A stretch of DNA of 64,000 nt from Dryococelus australis. Its lineage: Eukaryota; Arthropoda; Insecta; Phasmatodea; Phasmatidae. A program made the position numbers and the translations under genes. The DNA is taken from the NCBI GenBank assembly GCA_029891345.1, contig CM056994.1:137336457-137400456 (forward strand), given 5' to 3'. Positions 49,800 through 61,935 of the stretch are shown piece by piece. Each line of letters starts with the position of its first letter. The stretch's first letter is position 1. The notes beneath the pieces are model-generated. The model searched no databases. It was given only the letters and a program-made list of their open reading frames with translations, and had not been told where the DNA came from.

Positions 49800-51560
49800 C
49801 TTTCTAAATGACGACAATTTTAAAATACAGTGTGATATGTCATATATCGAAAACTATTCCACCGATTTAAATCAAATTTTGTATGCTGACAAGGCAAGGT
49901 GTAAGCATTGAATACCGATGTGAATATTAATGTTGATCCACCATTTTGGATGATAGTGCCACAATAAAGAATAAAGTTTGTATGTTATATCTCGATAACT
50001 ACTCAACCAATTTTCGCCAAATTTAGCACGTAAGTAATACTACGAGATGCCAGATAAAACGTTAATAATTGAACTTATTAGACAATTATTTTCAAAATGG
50101 TCACCATACCTTTTTATGCTTATTTGGTGTGACTACTGTACTCAACAAAATTTTATGTAAACAACCAAATTTTATGTTTTGACACTATATATTACAAGCA
50201 TCGTAAACGTCAAACAACAACCAATTTTGAAAGCCATTTTGTAAAATAGGATTGCATGAATAAAATACGTTTTTTGTGTAATAACTCGAAAAACAATTGA
50301 CCGATTCCCACCAAACATGGCAAACATGTAGGCCTAGTACTGTGGTAGGTTTCGTCAACTTATGTGTCTTAGGAATGCCAGACACTTATTTTCAAATTTT
50401 CATAGCTATTTTAGTTTTATATGTTATATTGTTACAAAACGATGCAATTAATCTCACAGAAACTTTGTATGCTGCCTGTATATATTAAAATCATATAATG
50501 TGGCCATTCAAAATCTCTTTTGTCCGCCAATTTGTAAAATAGTATTACGTGACAAATTAAAATTACGCAATATCTCTGAAAACAACCGATTTCTACCAAA
50601 TTTAGCAAATAAGTAGCACTATGGCAGGCCATGTAAGCTGATAAACTTTGAGAGAGTCACACATACATATTTAAAAAATGGGGGCCATGTAAACATTGTA
50701 GCCCAAAATGTTTTATTTACGAAACTGTAAAACATATTAAAACTTAACTCTGTATACAGACAGTATGATTTATAAGTTGTATATGCAAAGACTCATTTCT
50801 CCGGCATTTTGTAAGATAGTGCCACAATAAATAACACAGTTTTTATGCTGTTTCTCGGGAAATGATTAACCTATTTCTTTCAAATTTGACGAAGATTTTG
50901 TAAGTGGTAGGCCATAATAATTAATATGTTTTAAGTGTGTGTCTTATACAAACATTTTAGTTTAGTGTACTTTATCTACGAAACTATGGAACAAATATAA
51001 ATTTAACTTTGTATATTTTATCCACGGCAATCATCGAATGTGCAAATACATATATTTTTGTCCTCCATTTATGAAAATTTTCACATGAACAATGGAGGTT
51101 TAATGCCATATCTCGATGACCAATAAACAGATTTATACCAACATTTCAAGCAACTATTGCTATCGTAGGGTATGTAAAATAGCATGTGTTATGTGCAGCA
51201 GGCATCTTTTGATGGGGGTTAATATAAAAAATTTAGAATAATTTTTTATATCTATCATAAATTTCAACAAAATTCAACCAGATTTTGTACGTAAACAGTA
51301 TTAATTGTAAGTACCAATTATACATAAAGAGATCCTCTTGTGCCGGATTTTTTTGCAATGTAGTGACAGGTGAGTACATTTAACATTTTGCCATATTTTC
51401 GGAATAATTCAACAAATATTCACCAGATTTTGCACACCTGCAAAAGGCAATGCAAAATTACATTATTTAAATGGGGTCAGATAATGATTTTAAAAATGGC
51501 GGCCATTAAACATTTTGATATGTTTGAATGCTGCGAATCCTACCTTCGTGATACAGTTGA
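49800..51560 (+). repeat. Satellite-like array, about 280-bp diverged units (array 2)
   Basis: The start phrase (ATATCTCGATAACTACTCAA or variant) recurs at 49,840, 49,985, 50,279, 50,567, 50,845, 51,110 and 51,393, that is every 265-295 bases after a short first interval. Each unit also has a CCAAATTTAGCAAATAAGTA-like phrase, a CTTATTTTCAAAATGG-like phrase, a TTTGTATGCTGACA-like phrase and TTTTGTCCGCCA. The units match those of array 1 at 26.7-28.25 kb. Units diverge enough to show the array is old. Confidence 0.78.
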
Positions 51561-52918
51561 TAGCAAACTATCTTAATTTTAAGAGTTTTTCTAATTTCGA
51601 ATCCAGGGTAAGTCACTCGTGTATTTTAAATGCCTTGGTACTGTTTCACATCTTTCTGGTTTCATCTCTAAAGATATTGCTGTCAATAAGACGTCAACGC
51701 CTACCTACCATCTAAACTTTAAGGAACTTTACTAAAATGTATTGCCACAAATGTAGAGGAAAGTAGGTTTATAAGTTATAAGTAATTTTTTTTACTTCGA
51801 ATCTTGCACATTTGGATAAAGATGTAAGGCCGTAGGCAATTAGCATACAATAACAACTTTACTCTGACCCCGCAACAGAAACCATTAGCAGCATTTTATT
51901 GTAACAAATGCCTAAGGATATATAAATAAAAACCTTTATAATAATAAAATAATAGACCTCATACCGAATACAAAACCAATGAGGTTTGCTCTCAGCAAGC
52001 CTTGTTTCTCTCCGGTCTTTTTCATTAATAGGTATAGTTGAAAGAAGTCAGGAACATGTATTACACACACAACAAGCTCATGAAATAGATAACAACTTCT
52101 GTACGCAACAGTTTGTATACGTGTAGAACTAAAACACCAACAATTTAGTTTCACTGAGATATTTTTTTCTCTAGTGACTAGTGTAATGACGAGCGTACAT
52201 AAAGCAAATAATTAAAGATTCTTTGTATATTCAAGACATTTAAGTTCTTAGCGAAATAAATGCAATGTTGCGAGATTTTCCAGATAAGATAATTTCTGGT
52301 TATTTATTGATTGTGTGCGTTGTGAAAGGAAAATATCCATAATTTATGAGAAAACCTAACACAAACACGGTAGTTAGCTTCTCATGATTCTTTGACACTA
52401 ATACCCATCAATATTTTCAAAATCATTATTAGACAGTTCAATACACGAAGAATAATAGCCGAACTCCAAAAAAAAACTTATACAAAAATTTCTTAACTGA
52501 TTTCGGCTCCTAGGTCTATGGTCAAAAATTTAGTCAATGTCTAGTTTCTGTGACCTTGAGATATGTTGCTTTTTCAAGATGGCATCCAAGGAACATATTA
52601 TGGGATGAAAAGTGTTTTATCTCAAAAACTATTCAACCTTGGAAGGTAATTTTGGTGTCGAACCTCATGTTTATGGATACAAAAAATTAAATGAAATCAA
52701 GTTAAATACTCTCAGTTTAGAATTCACCACCAACATTTCAATATTGGGTTCTAGATGAAATTTTAGTTATTTGGAATGGGCTGTTATTAATCGGATATGT
52801 ACCTGTTTGCTGGCTATTTGCATGTTTGATTATTTTGTAAAGGCACTAATAATAAATATAATAATGTAGTTAATAGGGTTTCTATTTAAGTTATTTATAT
52901 TGACTGTTTCAGGTAAAA
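51561..52918. other. Intergenic sequence
   Basis: No coding domain recognised. The last bases before 52,919 (GACTGTTTCAG followed by GTAAAA) resemble a splice acceptor and may be the boundary of the broken gene that follows. Confidence 0.35.
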
Positions 52919-55245
52919 ATGAGTGCATTCAGTGCTGACGAAACTTGTCCAATTTGTCATATCCAAGTGGGTGATGGATATGATGTATTCCAGATTTGAC
53001 AAAAGGGCGCAGATGGAATAAATGCAGCAAGTGCGCAGAGAGGTGACACTACTACTGTGACTGCTGGCAGTAAATCGCATACAAACTGCCGCAAAGTGTA
53101 CGTAAATAAAACAGGAGTACTAGAGTGTCTGAAGGTGCATTCAATAGCAAAACTGACTGCTTATTCTGTAGTAAAAGTGTTCTAGAAGTAAGTAGTGCAG
53201 GATATAGTTCTGTAAAAACTTATATCTTTACAAATACAATTTTTCTATGTTGTGATAGTCGTCTTGATAAGTGGCCATTCAAAGTAAAAGGTAGAATCGA
53301 TTACTTTAATGGTGATCTTCATGCTGATAACTGCGTGTACCCCACACTTGTAGCAACCATATTCGTTGTGGCCGTAATGTACCCCAGCTATTTCGAAGTA
53401 ACCCTGATATGAAGCGAAGGAAATCGGAAGGCCTAAGAATGAAGATAAAGAACAAGAATTCTCAAAAATGTGTGCCTACCTAGAAGCAAATTATGACGAA
53501 CAGCTAACAGTATCTGACCTTAAAAGCAAAATGAAGGAGTATTTGTTAGATATTGATTCCTTACACTATGGTAATCAGTACTTCAAAAACAGCTGAGGGA
53601 ACTGTGTGGGACTTCTATACATATTGCAGAAGGAGATGGTTTACATGATATAGTTACAATGATAGAGAAAGCTTCACACATTCTCAAAACATATTTCAAC
53701 ACTTCATAAAAAGGAGAAGATGAAGAGTCAGAGAAGAGAGCAATAATTGAGGCAGCAGTAAGGCTCACTGAAAGTGACATAAAATAAACGTGCCATCAGT
53801 GAAAGAACATTATTCCACAACAGAGACTGTCGGTCTCCACCAAGTTATTGATTACATTCCAGAATCCCTTCGTATTCTGTTAAACACAATGTTTGTGGGG
53901 AAAGATACTCAACAGAAAGCGGTCAGCATAGCTCAGGCAATAATTCAAGCAGTTCGTCCAAGAGCTGTCATAGCATCATTGCAAATATCTTGCAGTGAAA
54001 ATGCATCACTTAAATAGGTCGACGTTTCTTGTGGGCACCTTGTGTAAGATGGAGTTCTGCTCTTCATATAGTGAAATGCACAGGTTTGAAGAAAAAAATA
54101 ACTGCTATTTTTGCTACTATAAACATACTTGGTAGCGATATTAATGCAAGGAACACAACCGTGCTATTTGCAGCAGACAATGTTGATCACAACATTATTA
54201 CAATCAATGGACAAGGAACTTTTCACGGAATGGGTATGATAGCTGCATTGACACCAGGGCAGAAGACAGTGTACAGTTTCCCTAGGCACAAAAATATGGA
54301 CATTAACATTGTGGAGCATCAAAAGTTCCGATATGAGATCATATTTCAACAAAAAACTTCCATCAAGATGTAAAATTGGCAGTACTCCCGAGTCTTCCGG
54401 AATGTGAAAAGACAGTAGATATATTGTGGGAATTACCATGCAGTCTCAGAAATGCATTGCCAGGTTGGCACGGGGTGATGCACATAATTTATCAGGGAAA
54501 CGAACACCCAGATCAGTCTTCATTTAGGTATCTACCAATGGTAGACATATATTCCGGGGAGAAGACTTGCATTCTTTCAATATTGGCGTTCTTTTGTAGG
54601 CTTACGACCAAGCACCATCTTGATCATATATTCACATTCGATCCGCCATTAGAAAGCCATCTGAAATCCATTGCCCTGCTCCTAGGGAGCTTCAACTTGT
54701 TCATGAATTTGCTGGGAGCAGTTGATTTATTTATGGCAGGCACAGTACTTACTGACATTGTAGGAGTAGTCTATGGTGAGAATGCAGTAGCTCATATGAT
54801 GACCGGGAAATCGGTGCAGAGAGTATTTTGTGGCCTTCTTATTGTAGAAAACTGTCTAAATCGTATAATTGTGTCCATGATGACGAATGAAGAAGCAGAT
54901 TTTGCAACAATGGTTGGAACATGCGAGAAGGCGTATAGTGCACTACAGAATGGTGAGGTGACGTTACAAACATTATTAAGATCAAAAACACTCAGTCAAG
55001 TTAAAAGAAAGTTAGAGAAAAGGAAGATTGAACTGTGTGATAGGTCTGAGACAAGTAAATTATGGTTAAATTATCAAAGGATGGTTGCAGTTGCCAGATC
55101 ATTAATAATGGCAGATCGAACAGGTTCTTGGTTGAAGCACTTGCGTGCTGTTTCTTACGGCCTTCCAATATTCGCTGCAGCCATAATTTACTGTAAATAC
55201 TTACAGAAAAGTGTTTTAACTCTTTTACTATTAAAATTTTGGTAA
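52919..55245 (+). pseudogene. Broken copy of a multi-copy Cys-rich protein family (probably transposon-derived)
   Basis: The reading starts at an ATG with TCPICHIQVGDG and meets a TGA at 52,997. It continues in the same frame (INAASAQRGDTTTV), changes frame at about 53,125 to KTDCLFCSKSVLEVSS and GRIDYFNGDLHADNC, changes again near 53,420 (FSKMCAYLEANYDEQLTVSD), then 53,790-54,017 (LRILLNTMFVGKDTQQKA, IIQAVRPRAV), 54,029-54,373 (FAADNVDHNIITINGQGTF) and a long final frame 54,376-55,245 of 289 codons (VDIYSGEKTC, VYGENAVAHMMTGKSVQR, ETSKLWLNYQRM, ADRTGSWLKHLRAV). Two N-terminal Cys-x-x-Cys pairs (CPIC, CLFC) suggest zinc binding. I recognise this as one of the large uncharacterised protein families present in many copies in arthropod and other invertebrate genomes; enzymatic role is unknown to me. 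The C-terminal portion beyond IFAAAIIYCKYLQKS is missing. Confidence 0.65.
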
Positions 55246-57960
55246 CTTAAACGTCCATAACTGGTCAATAGTAGACAGTGAATAACTCTATTTTAATTTA
55301 ATTCTTATTTAATAATAAACTGAGAGTAATTTCCTGGATTTAAATTAATATCTTAGGTCTTAAAACATAAGCTTATACACCGAAACCACATTTCTATACG
55401 AAATTGTGTTTCACATATCTATTTTTAAGCTTTTGGAATCCAATTTGGGTGCCATATTCAAAATTACCACTTTCTAATGATCCGCGTAAACTAGATTTTT
55501 AGTATGCCATTTAATACATCTGTTGTATTTGTTTTTGAGTTTCAACCGTATATTTAACCGTCTAAATGTAAACATTTGTTTAGGTGAGTGTTACGTTTAC
55601 CTTGCTTAAACCAGTTGTCCGGCTATACTCTGTCATCATGGTTACTCAGTTATGAAAATTTTGTCGATTAAATAACGAAGTCAAACATTTCGTTCGTAAT
55701 AAAATTGGGTGTCTTTGTTATTAATATAAATAAGAAAATTTGTTAATAGTTATTTCGGCATAAAATATAACAATTTCGAAGTCTTTTGCGTTTGGTACTG
55801 TAAAATTGTGCATAATTAATATAACTGTAATTGTGGACATTCATTATGCCTAGGTTTATTCACACTTATACTATAGAATAAAGGTAACTTATTTAGTTAA
55901 ACCAATTTTTACAACCCTCTTAAAATATATATTTAAAGCAATGATTCGCAATTGAAAAAAGAATAAATTTGATATGATACGTTAAGTTGCAATAATATCA
56001 TTAAAAATCCCTTTAAAATCAAATTCATAGTCATTTAGAATTTGATACTTCATTCCTGTCATATTAGTTGTGGCTACACCAACACATTTTACGACGCGTA
56101 AACAATTGTCATTTTATTGTATTTATGTTTTTATGCTTTATAACAATGAACGTGTTTTATTGGTTTATGGCTGATATTTTTCACACATAAAGTTTTATTA
56201 TTACATTAGATATGAATTTAAAATTAATTTATTGCAGCATTCACTCTTACACTAACCACTGACAAAATTAACTTTACGTAGGACGTAAAACACATGATTT
56301 AATATCATATATGATATAGTGCCTACATGATCTGCCAAACGAATTTGTATTCTTAACATTCCATCAAAATGCATGCTTGTCTTGATCAACATCGGCGGAA
56401 AATATATATATAGCACGAGAATAGACATTCCGACAAATCCATAATTAGATTTTAGTTACGTGCACTTGCGCTAGTATATGTTGATTCTTTGTAAAAGTTA
56501 TCTTTGGCTGTGCAAAAGTAATGTAAATAAGGCAAGCTATTTCCAGAGGTACTTATAACATGAGCAGCTAGAATAATACGAGGATCAATCAGTAGACGAG
56601 ACACACACTGAATGTAACAAATATATGGAATGTTATACAATCATATATTTAAAAAAATGTATAATCTGCCTGGAACTGGAAAGTAATTAACTAAACAGTC
56701 GAACATTCAGTACTGTAGCCATATGATTCACAGGGCAACACTTATAATCCTACGTATTTCCATATTTAGGGATGGTAATCGAGCAAATGTTCCGCATCTG
56801 TATCTCCAAAGAGTCACCAAAAAAATTAAAATTTAAAATAAGGAAATATAAATTAAGCACACTTGAAAGTAAATTTTGATAAACTTTCGTATACTTGCAT
56901 ATACTTTGTAGATATTATCGTAATTCGAAATTTGGAATTAATTTTACATTCAAAATTGTATGGCAAGTATAACACGGAATCAAAGTAAAATAAATCAGCG
57001 TTTCCGCAATAAAAATTACTTAAACGAAGCCGTCAACAATATTTATATCATCACTGCTACAGTAACTAATAAAGCGCATTCAAGGGCTACTACTGCTACA
57101 TATACTACTTCTATTACAAAAACCGTACTGCTAGAAATACTACTACTATCCAAACACTGATATTACAAATATAAATTTTCTTACTAACCCATTATAGTGC
57201 CAGAAATATTTATTTTTAATAATTACGTTCTTCGATTATTGATGAATTGTGCGTGTAAGATGTGTTTATAAGTGATAGTATTTAGTACTTCATTAACTTT
57301 CTTACATTTTTCTTCGGTTTTTCCACGAATAGTTTTTACATTTCAAACTATTTTCGTTACTAGCCAAGACTAAAATACTAGTATTTATTTACTTTGTATT
57401 TATAATGAATTTCTGTCATCCAAAATGCCCGAGTGTTTATCCACAAAACACTTTAAAATATTCTTCCACTCCTACAATGATTTATGTTAATGCCATACAG
57501 TTAATACACTCAATTATTACCAGGTGCCTAGTTATAAATGATTGGCGTGTATAGTATACTGTTTGTTTTTTACCCTTGCAAACATGTCATTGCGATGTAA
57601 AATCAAGTAACATCACACGCGCCGAATCTGGTGGAAGGGGAAGGAGTGGGAGAGACTGTTTATTCCTCCTCCCTCTAAAAAAAAAACGACTTATGGCTCA
57701 CGTTTTATATACATTACACATATGTATTATATATGCACTGCATGTAATTTGCTATTATTTAATCCAGATAAGCATCGTCCTTTAAAAAAATTTCAGTCAC
57801 CTCCTGTCGAAAAAATTATTTTTAATAACATGTTTTTCAGAAAATAAATCTTATAATCTTAAATGATTCCTCTAATTCCTGCTTATCTCTTTTCTTATGC
57901 TTCCCATTACAGCACGTCGGAATATAAAGCAATAATAAAAATCACATCACTGTTGCTTCC
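55246..57960. other. Intergenic sequence
   Basis: AT-rich with only short frames. Positions 57,570-57,670 form a small GC-richer patch. I see no domain, RNA gene or terminal repeat. Confidence 0.4.
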
Positions 57961-58087
57961 GAAGTATTATGTGGGCAAGTCGACACATCAACTCTGCTTG
58001 GCCGGAATACAAAAAAGAGTTTCTGGGTCAGCCAGGTAGATCTTTCGGCAGAGCGAACTATCGGAAAATGATAATCGGCTTGGCTGC

Positions 58088-58194
<107 letters not shown>

Positions 58195-58242
58195 TACACC
58201 TGCACGCCATCAGCGACATCTACTAAGAGGCAGGATAACTCG

Positions 58243-59820
58243 TTGCAGCCACCTGTGAGCCTCGGCATTTTCATCACAAACGCTAATATAACGCTGCAGA
58301 ACCAGGAAATTGTTACATTTCCCTACAAAAGTGTAATATTTTCCGAAACGACTCAATATTTTACTGTAAGAAAATTAGGGCCAATGAGTTTCTATGTTAC
58401 GCCTGTTCATGTGTATGAATTTTGAAATATTTGTAGAAGATTCTGAGAAAATAATTATTTAAGCATGTTTTGGACATATTTTCGTAGTTCCATAAGAATA
58501 ACACAGGGACAGAAAGTTATGGAGTTTGAGTGCAATAAACTACATAGGAAGAATACTCTACCAATGAATTAAATACATAGGAAATTACACAAATATGTCA
58601 AGAATTTAATGATATTCAAAGTTTTCAGAATGCCAAAAATTGTATATAATTAATTTTTTCCTTCAAGCCCGCGAAACTCCCGAGCAAGGCCTTAAGTGAC
58701 CGATATGGCATTTGTCCCCAGCAAAATGTATGTTTGGCCACAGCTCTAGAAATGTATCTAAAATATTCTCTATGCTAGAAACAAGGCTGTAGTACAAACA
58801 CGAAAAATACTGGCAACTAGACACCCGTCATTTGGAAGAATTGCGAACCGGAAACACGTCGAGCTGGGCTAGATATAGGAGATGATACTCTAGTAGAGAA
58901 AAATTGCCTATCATCTACTAATATCCCTTTAGAGGGTATAACCACTACTTCATTGTGAGAAGCACGTAAAACGAAAAAAAATTTCTACATCTGTGATCAA
59001 CGAGGGAAGCCTACAGCTGAATAGATAGCATGCATTTTTCTGCCAGATTCAGGGGTAGTTGAATGTATCACAACGGAATAAATTCTTCCTGATAATTTAC
59101 TGTGATTTTGGCAATGAAATGATAAATTGGATAGGGATGAGAGCTTTTGGTTAACACACATGGTCCCTAAATTGAGCAATTTTTTTAAAAATGAAAGTGT
59201 GTTGCAAGAAATATCCGACTTGTGACATGCGTGAGATCTGGGTTGTAGGGACACATTGTACATACAAAAATACTCAGAATGAAAAGAAAAGCAGACAAGA
59301 GCAAAATAATGCGAACAGATAACTAAAGAATCCATTTTGCGTTCTACAGTTTAGTGTATCTTACTTAATGTGTATTGTAATCAACAATTTGATTATGAAT
59401 AGTTTACTGTGTGTTTTATATATATATATATATATTTCTGAGTGTGACATTTCAGCATACACTTGAATAATTTATTGCAGTGTAGAGCTGTGTAACTAAA
59501 AAATCTGTGGATGTGAATTACGTTCAATGTTTTGTTCCGATGACGAGACTGAATTGGCAAATTTTGAATATGTGGTTAGCCAATTGGAAAAGTGGTGGCA
59601 TTGACAACCGATAAATGGTTTATTTTTTTAGAATTATAATTCTTATTTTGAGATTCCCTGACTACCTTAGATGTAGCTGGATCATTTTAAATAAGATTTT
59701 TTTTTAACTGTTGTAGATTATTTACATGCCTATCTTGTATTACTGGAGTAGCGACGCTGTAATACAGTTGTTGATGCTGTTTTGTTGACCTATGTAATTT
59801 CTATTTACTATGTAATTTCT
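58243..59820. other. Intergenic sequence
   Basis: No gene recognised. The 112-codon - strand frame at 58,997-59,335 has no recognisable motif. A short TA tract lies at 59,420-59,435. Confidence 0.4.
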
Positions 59821-59834
59821 GTAATTTATTATTC

Positions 59835-59839
<5 letters not shown>

Positions 59840-59913
<74 letters not shown>
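59840..59913. repeat. (TA)n microsatellite
   Basis: Alternating TA of about 70 bases with one central TAAT break. Confidence 0.9.
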
Positions 59914-59915
<2 letters not shown>

Positions 59916-61619
59916 ATTGACGCTATGAAATAAGCTTTTGTTTTCAACTGTTATATTACGTTGTAAACTAAATAAGTTACAAAAACCGCAGCAGTTTTTA
60001 TTCATACAAGTTTTGTTGGAATGTTTAAAAGAAACATATTTGTAAAAATTAAGAACAAACCAATTACACTGACCCTGCGCTTGTAGATGGCAGGCAACTA
60101 CACAGATACGGATGTAAACAGGTAAAGATGGGTTTGTTTACAGCTATGTTATAGTATTGTGATCAATTTCTATTTTGTGTATTGTAAGATAATATTCTAT
60201 GTACTAGTTATTGTGGAAACGAAAGTACAAATAATTATATGCGCGCAGGCCGTACCGAAATGTGAGTGTCGATAAAACATTGCACCTGCTATTTAAGGAA
60301 AATGATATGATTTCAAGAATTCATAACACAAAATATTTTCTTGAAAGATAATATATATTGATATTTAATGTTAATTTTATATCTGTAAAACTGTATACTT
60401 CTCACATTTTCTTCTTATTTAATTTTCTTTAGAAACATACCTCGTGGTACACCTCTTCGATAGATTTTGCTCATTACTTTCCCAACACTGTGGTTCATTC
60501 AATTGGGAAAAGGGTGGTGGTTGAACTCAGCCCTGGACCCCAATTAGTCGGAAGCCCCACTACGTGGAAATAAAGGAAGTGTTTGGACTTTCGAACTTAT
60601 GATCGTTTAAATTACTTACAAACTAGCTGTGCCTTACTTGCTAAGTCCATGTGTATTATAAAGTGCACAGGGGAAATGAAGAAATTAATGGTTTAAATTT
60701 TTTTATTTAAAATCAATGTTTCAATAATTTTGTTTTCAGATATGCAGGTAAAAAAGTAAAATCTATTCACTAATTCTGTGCACGTTTAAAAACAGAACTT
60801 GGAATTAAGGCGTGATTCGGAGTGTTGCTTATCATACAACAAAAACGTATATTCAACATGACACGCGGCTACTTTGGCCAACACAACATGAAAATGCTAA
60901 ACCAGTAATATCAATTATTTGCCATCAAAAGCCACAAAGATAGTTTTTTCTTGTATTCTGGGCCAAATGCAATGTAAACTTTCACATTTTATAACCTGAA
61001 CGCGTGAGCTATCGAGCGATTAAAATGGGGAAAATGTTTCTTTATCGTAGCACTACCTCTCCATTTGGTAACAAGTTCCATTTGAGCACCAATATTTGGT
61101 GTACACATCGCGTTCGTATGCAGTTTTCATGAGTCTTGTGTAGTTTTGCTTCAGCTTAATTATTTACCATGCCCCAGAACAACTACTGTCGTGGGCTGCG
61201 TATTGAGAACCACTCTACCTGGGCCGTGAGCGAACGGGATAAAAAGTGCTTGTAAGAAGAAACCGATAAGGTTAAAGCTTTAGAAGACTGGAAAAGTAAG
61301 AGGGAGATGGGGAAGATGGTGACATCTATCAGTGCGCCTACTTTAGCTCCCGCTTTCATTCGTCGCTCGCTTAGCTCGCGGTTGTGTGTTAGACTAAATT
61401 TTCTCGCTAGAGGTCAGTCCTCGGAGCAACAACAACAACATCGCCCTCCAAGAAGAGTCTCGCCTCTGACCCGTGGAATCGCGCGTCCTCCATTATATTC
61501 AAGTGAACTGCCCTTACAGAAAAGATAAGGAAGTATTTATGTAACATTTAAACTTCTTTGCGGCTTTTCCGACTCGTGACTGTTTCTTTTACAGTGCTCC
61601 ACATTCAAACGAAAATTGT
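59914..61619. other. Intergenic sequence with one GC-richer patch
   Basis: Positions 61,165-61,530 are less AT-rich and hold a 73-codon + strand frame (61,307-61,528) rich in Ser, Arg, Leu and Pro, with a short Gln run (CAACAACAACAACA). No family is recognisable; it could be a UTR or first exon, or an old insertion. Confidence 0.35.
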
Positions 61620-61935
61620 AGAGAATGTATTAATGTTTTCGGGATATAGTGATTTTAATGTTTTCAGAATAAAGTAATTTGAATGTTTTCATAAAAAAGA
61701 TTGTCAGAAGTTGAAGACAGTTTTTAAGGTTTACAGAATAAAATGATTTATAAAGATGATTTCAGACATAACATAATGTGAGGATAAAGGATATGAGATT
61801 TAATGTTTTCAGAATAATGGTTTCAGATGTAACATGGTGTGAGGTTTAATGATATGTGATGTTATGTTTTCAGAAGAGTGTTTTTCGATGTAAGATTATA
61901 TGTAATGTAATGATTTCAGAAGAATTTTTACACAA
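61620..61935 (+). repeat. Degenerate repeat with core TTTTCAGAATAA
   Basis: TTTAATGTTTTCAGAATAA and shortened variants (GAATGTTTTCATAA, ATGATTTCAGA, TTATGTTTTCAGAAG) recur about eight to ten times over 300 bases at irregular spacing of 20-60 bases. No gene overlaps. Confidence 0.55.
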
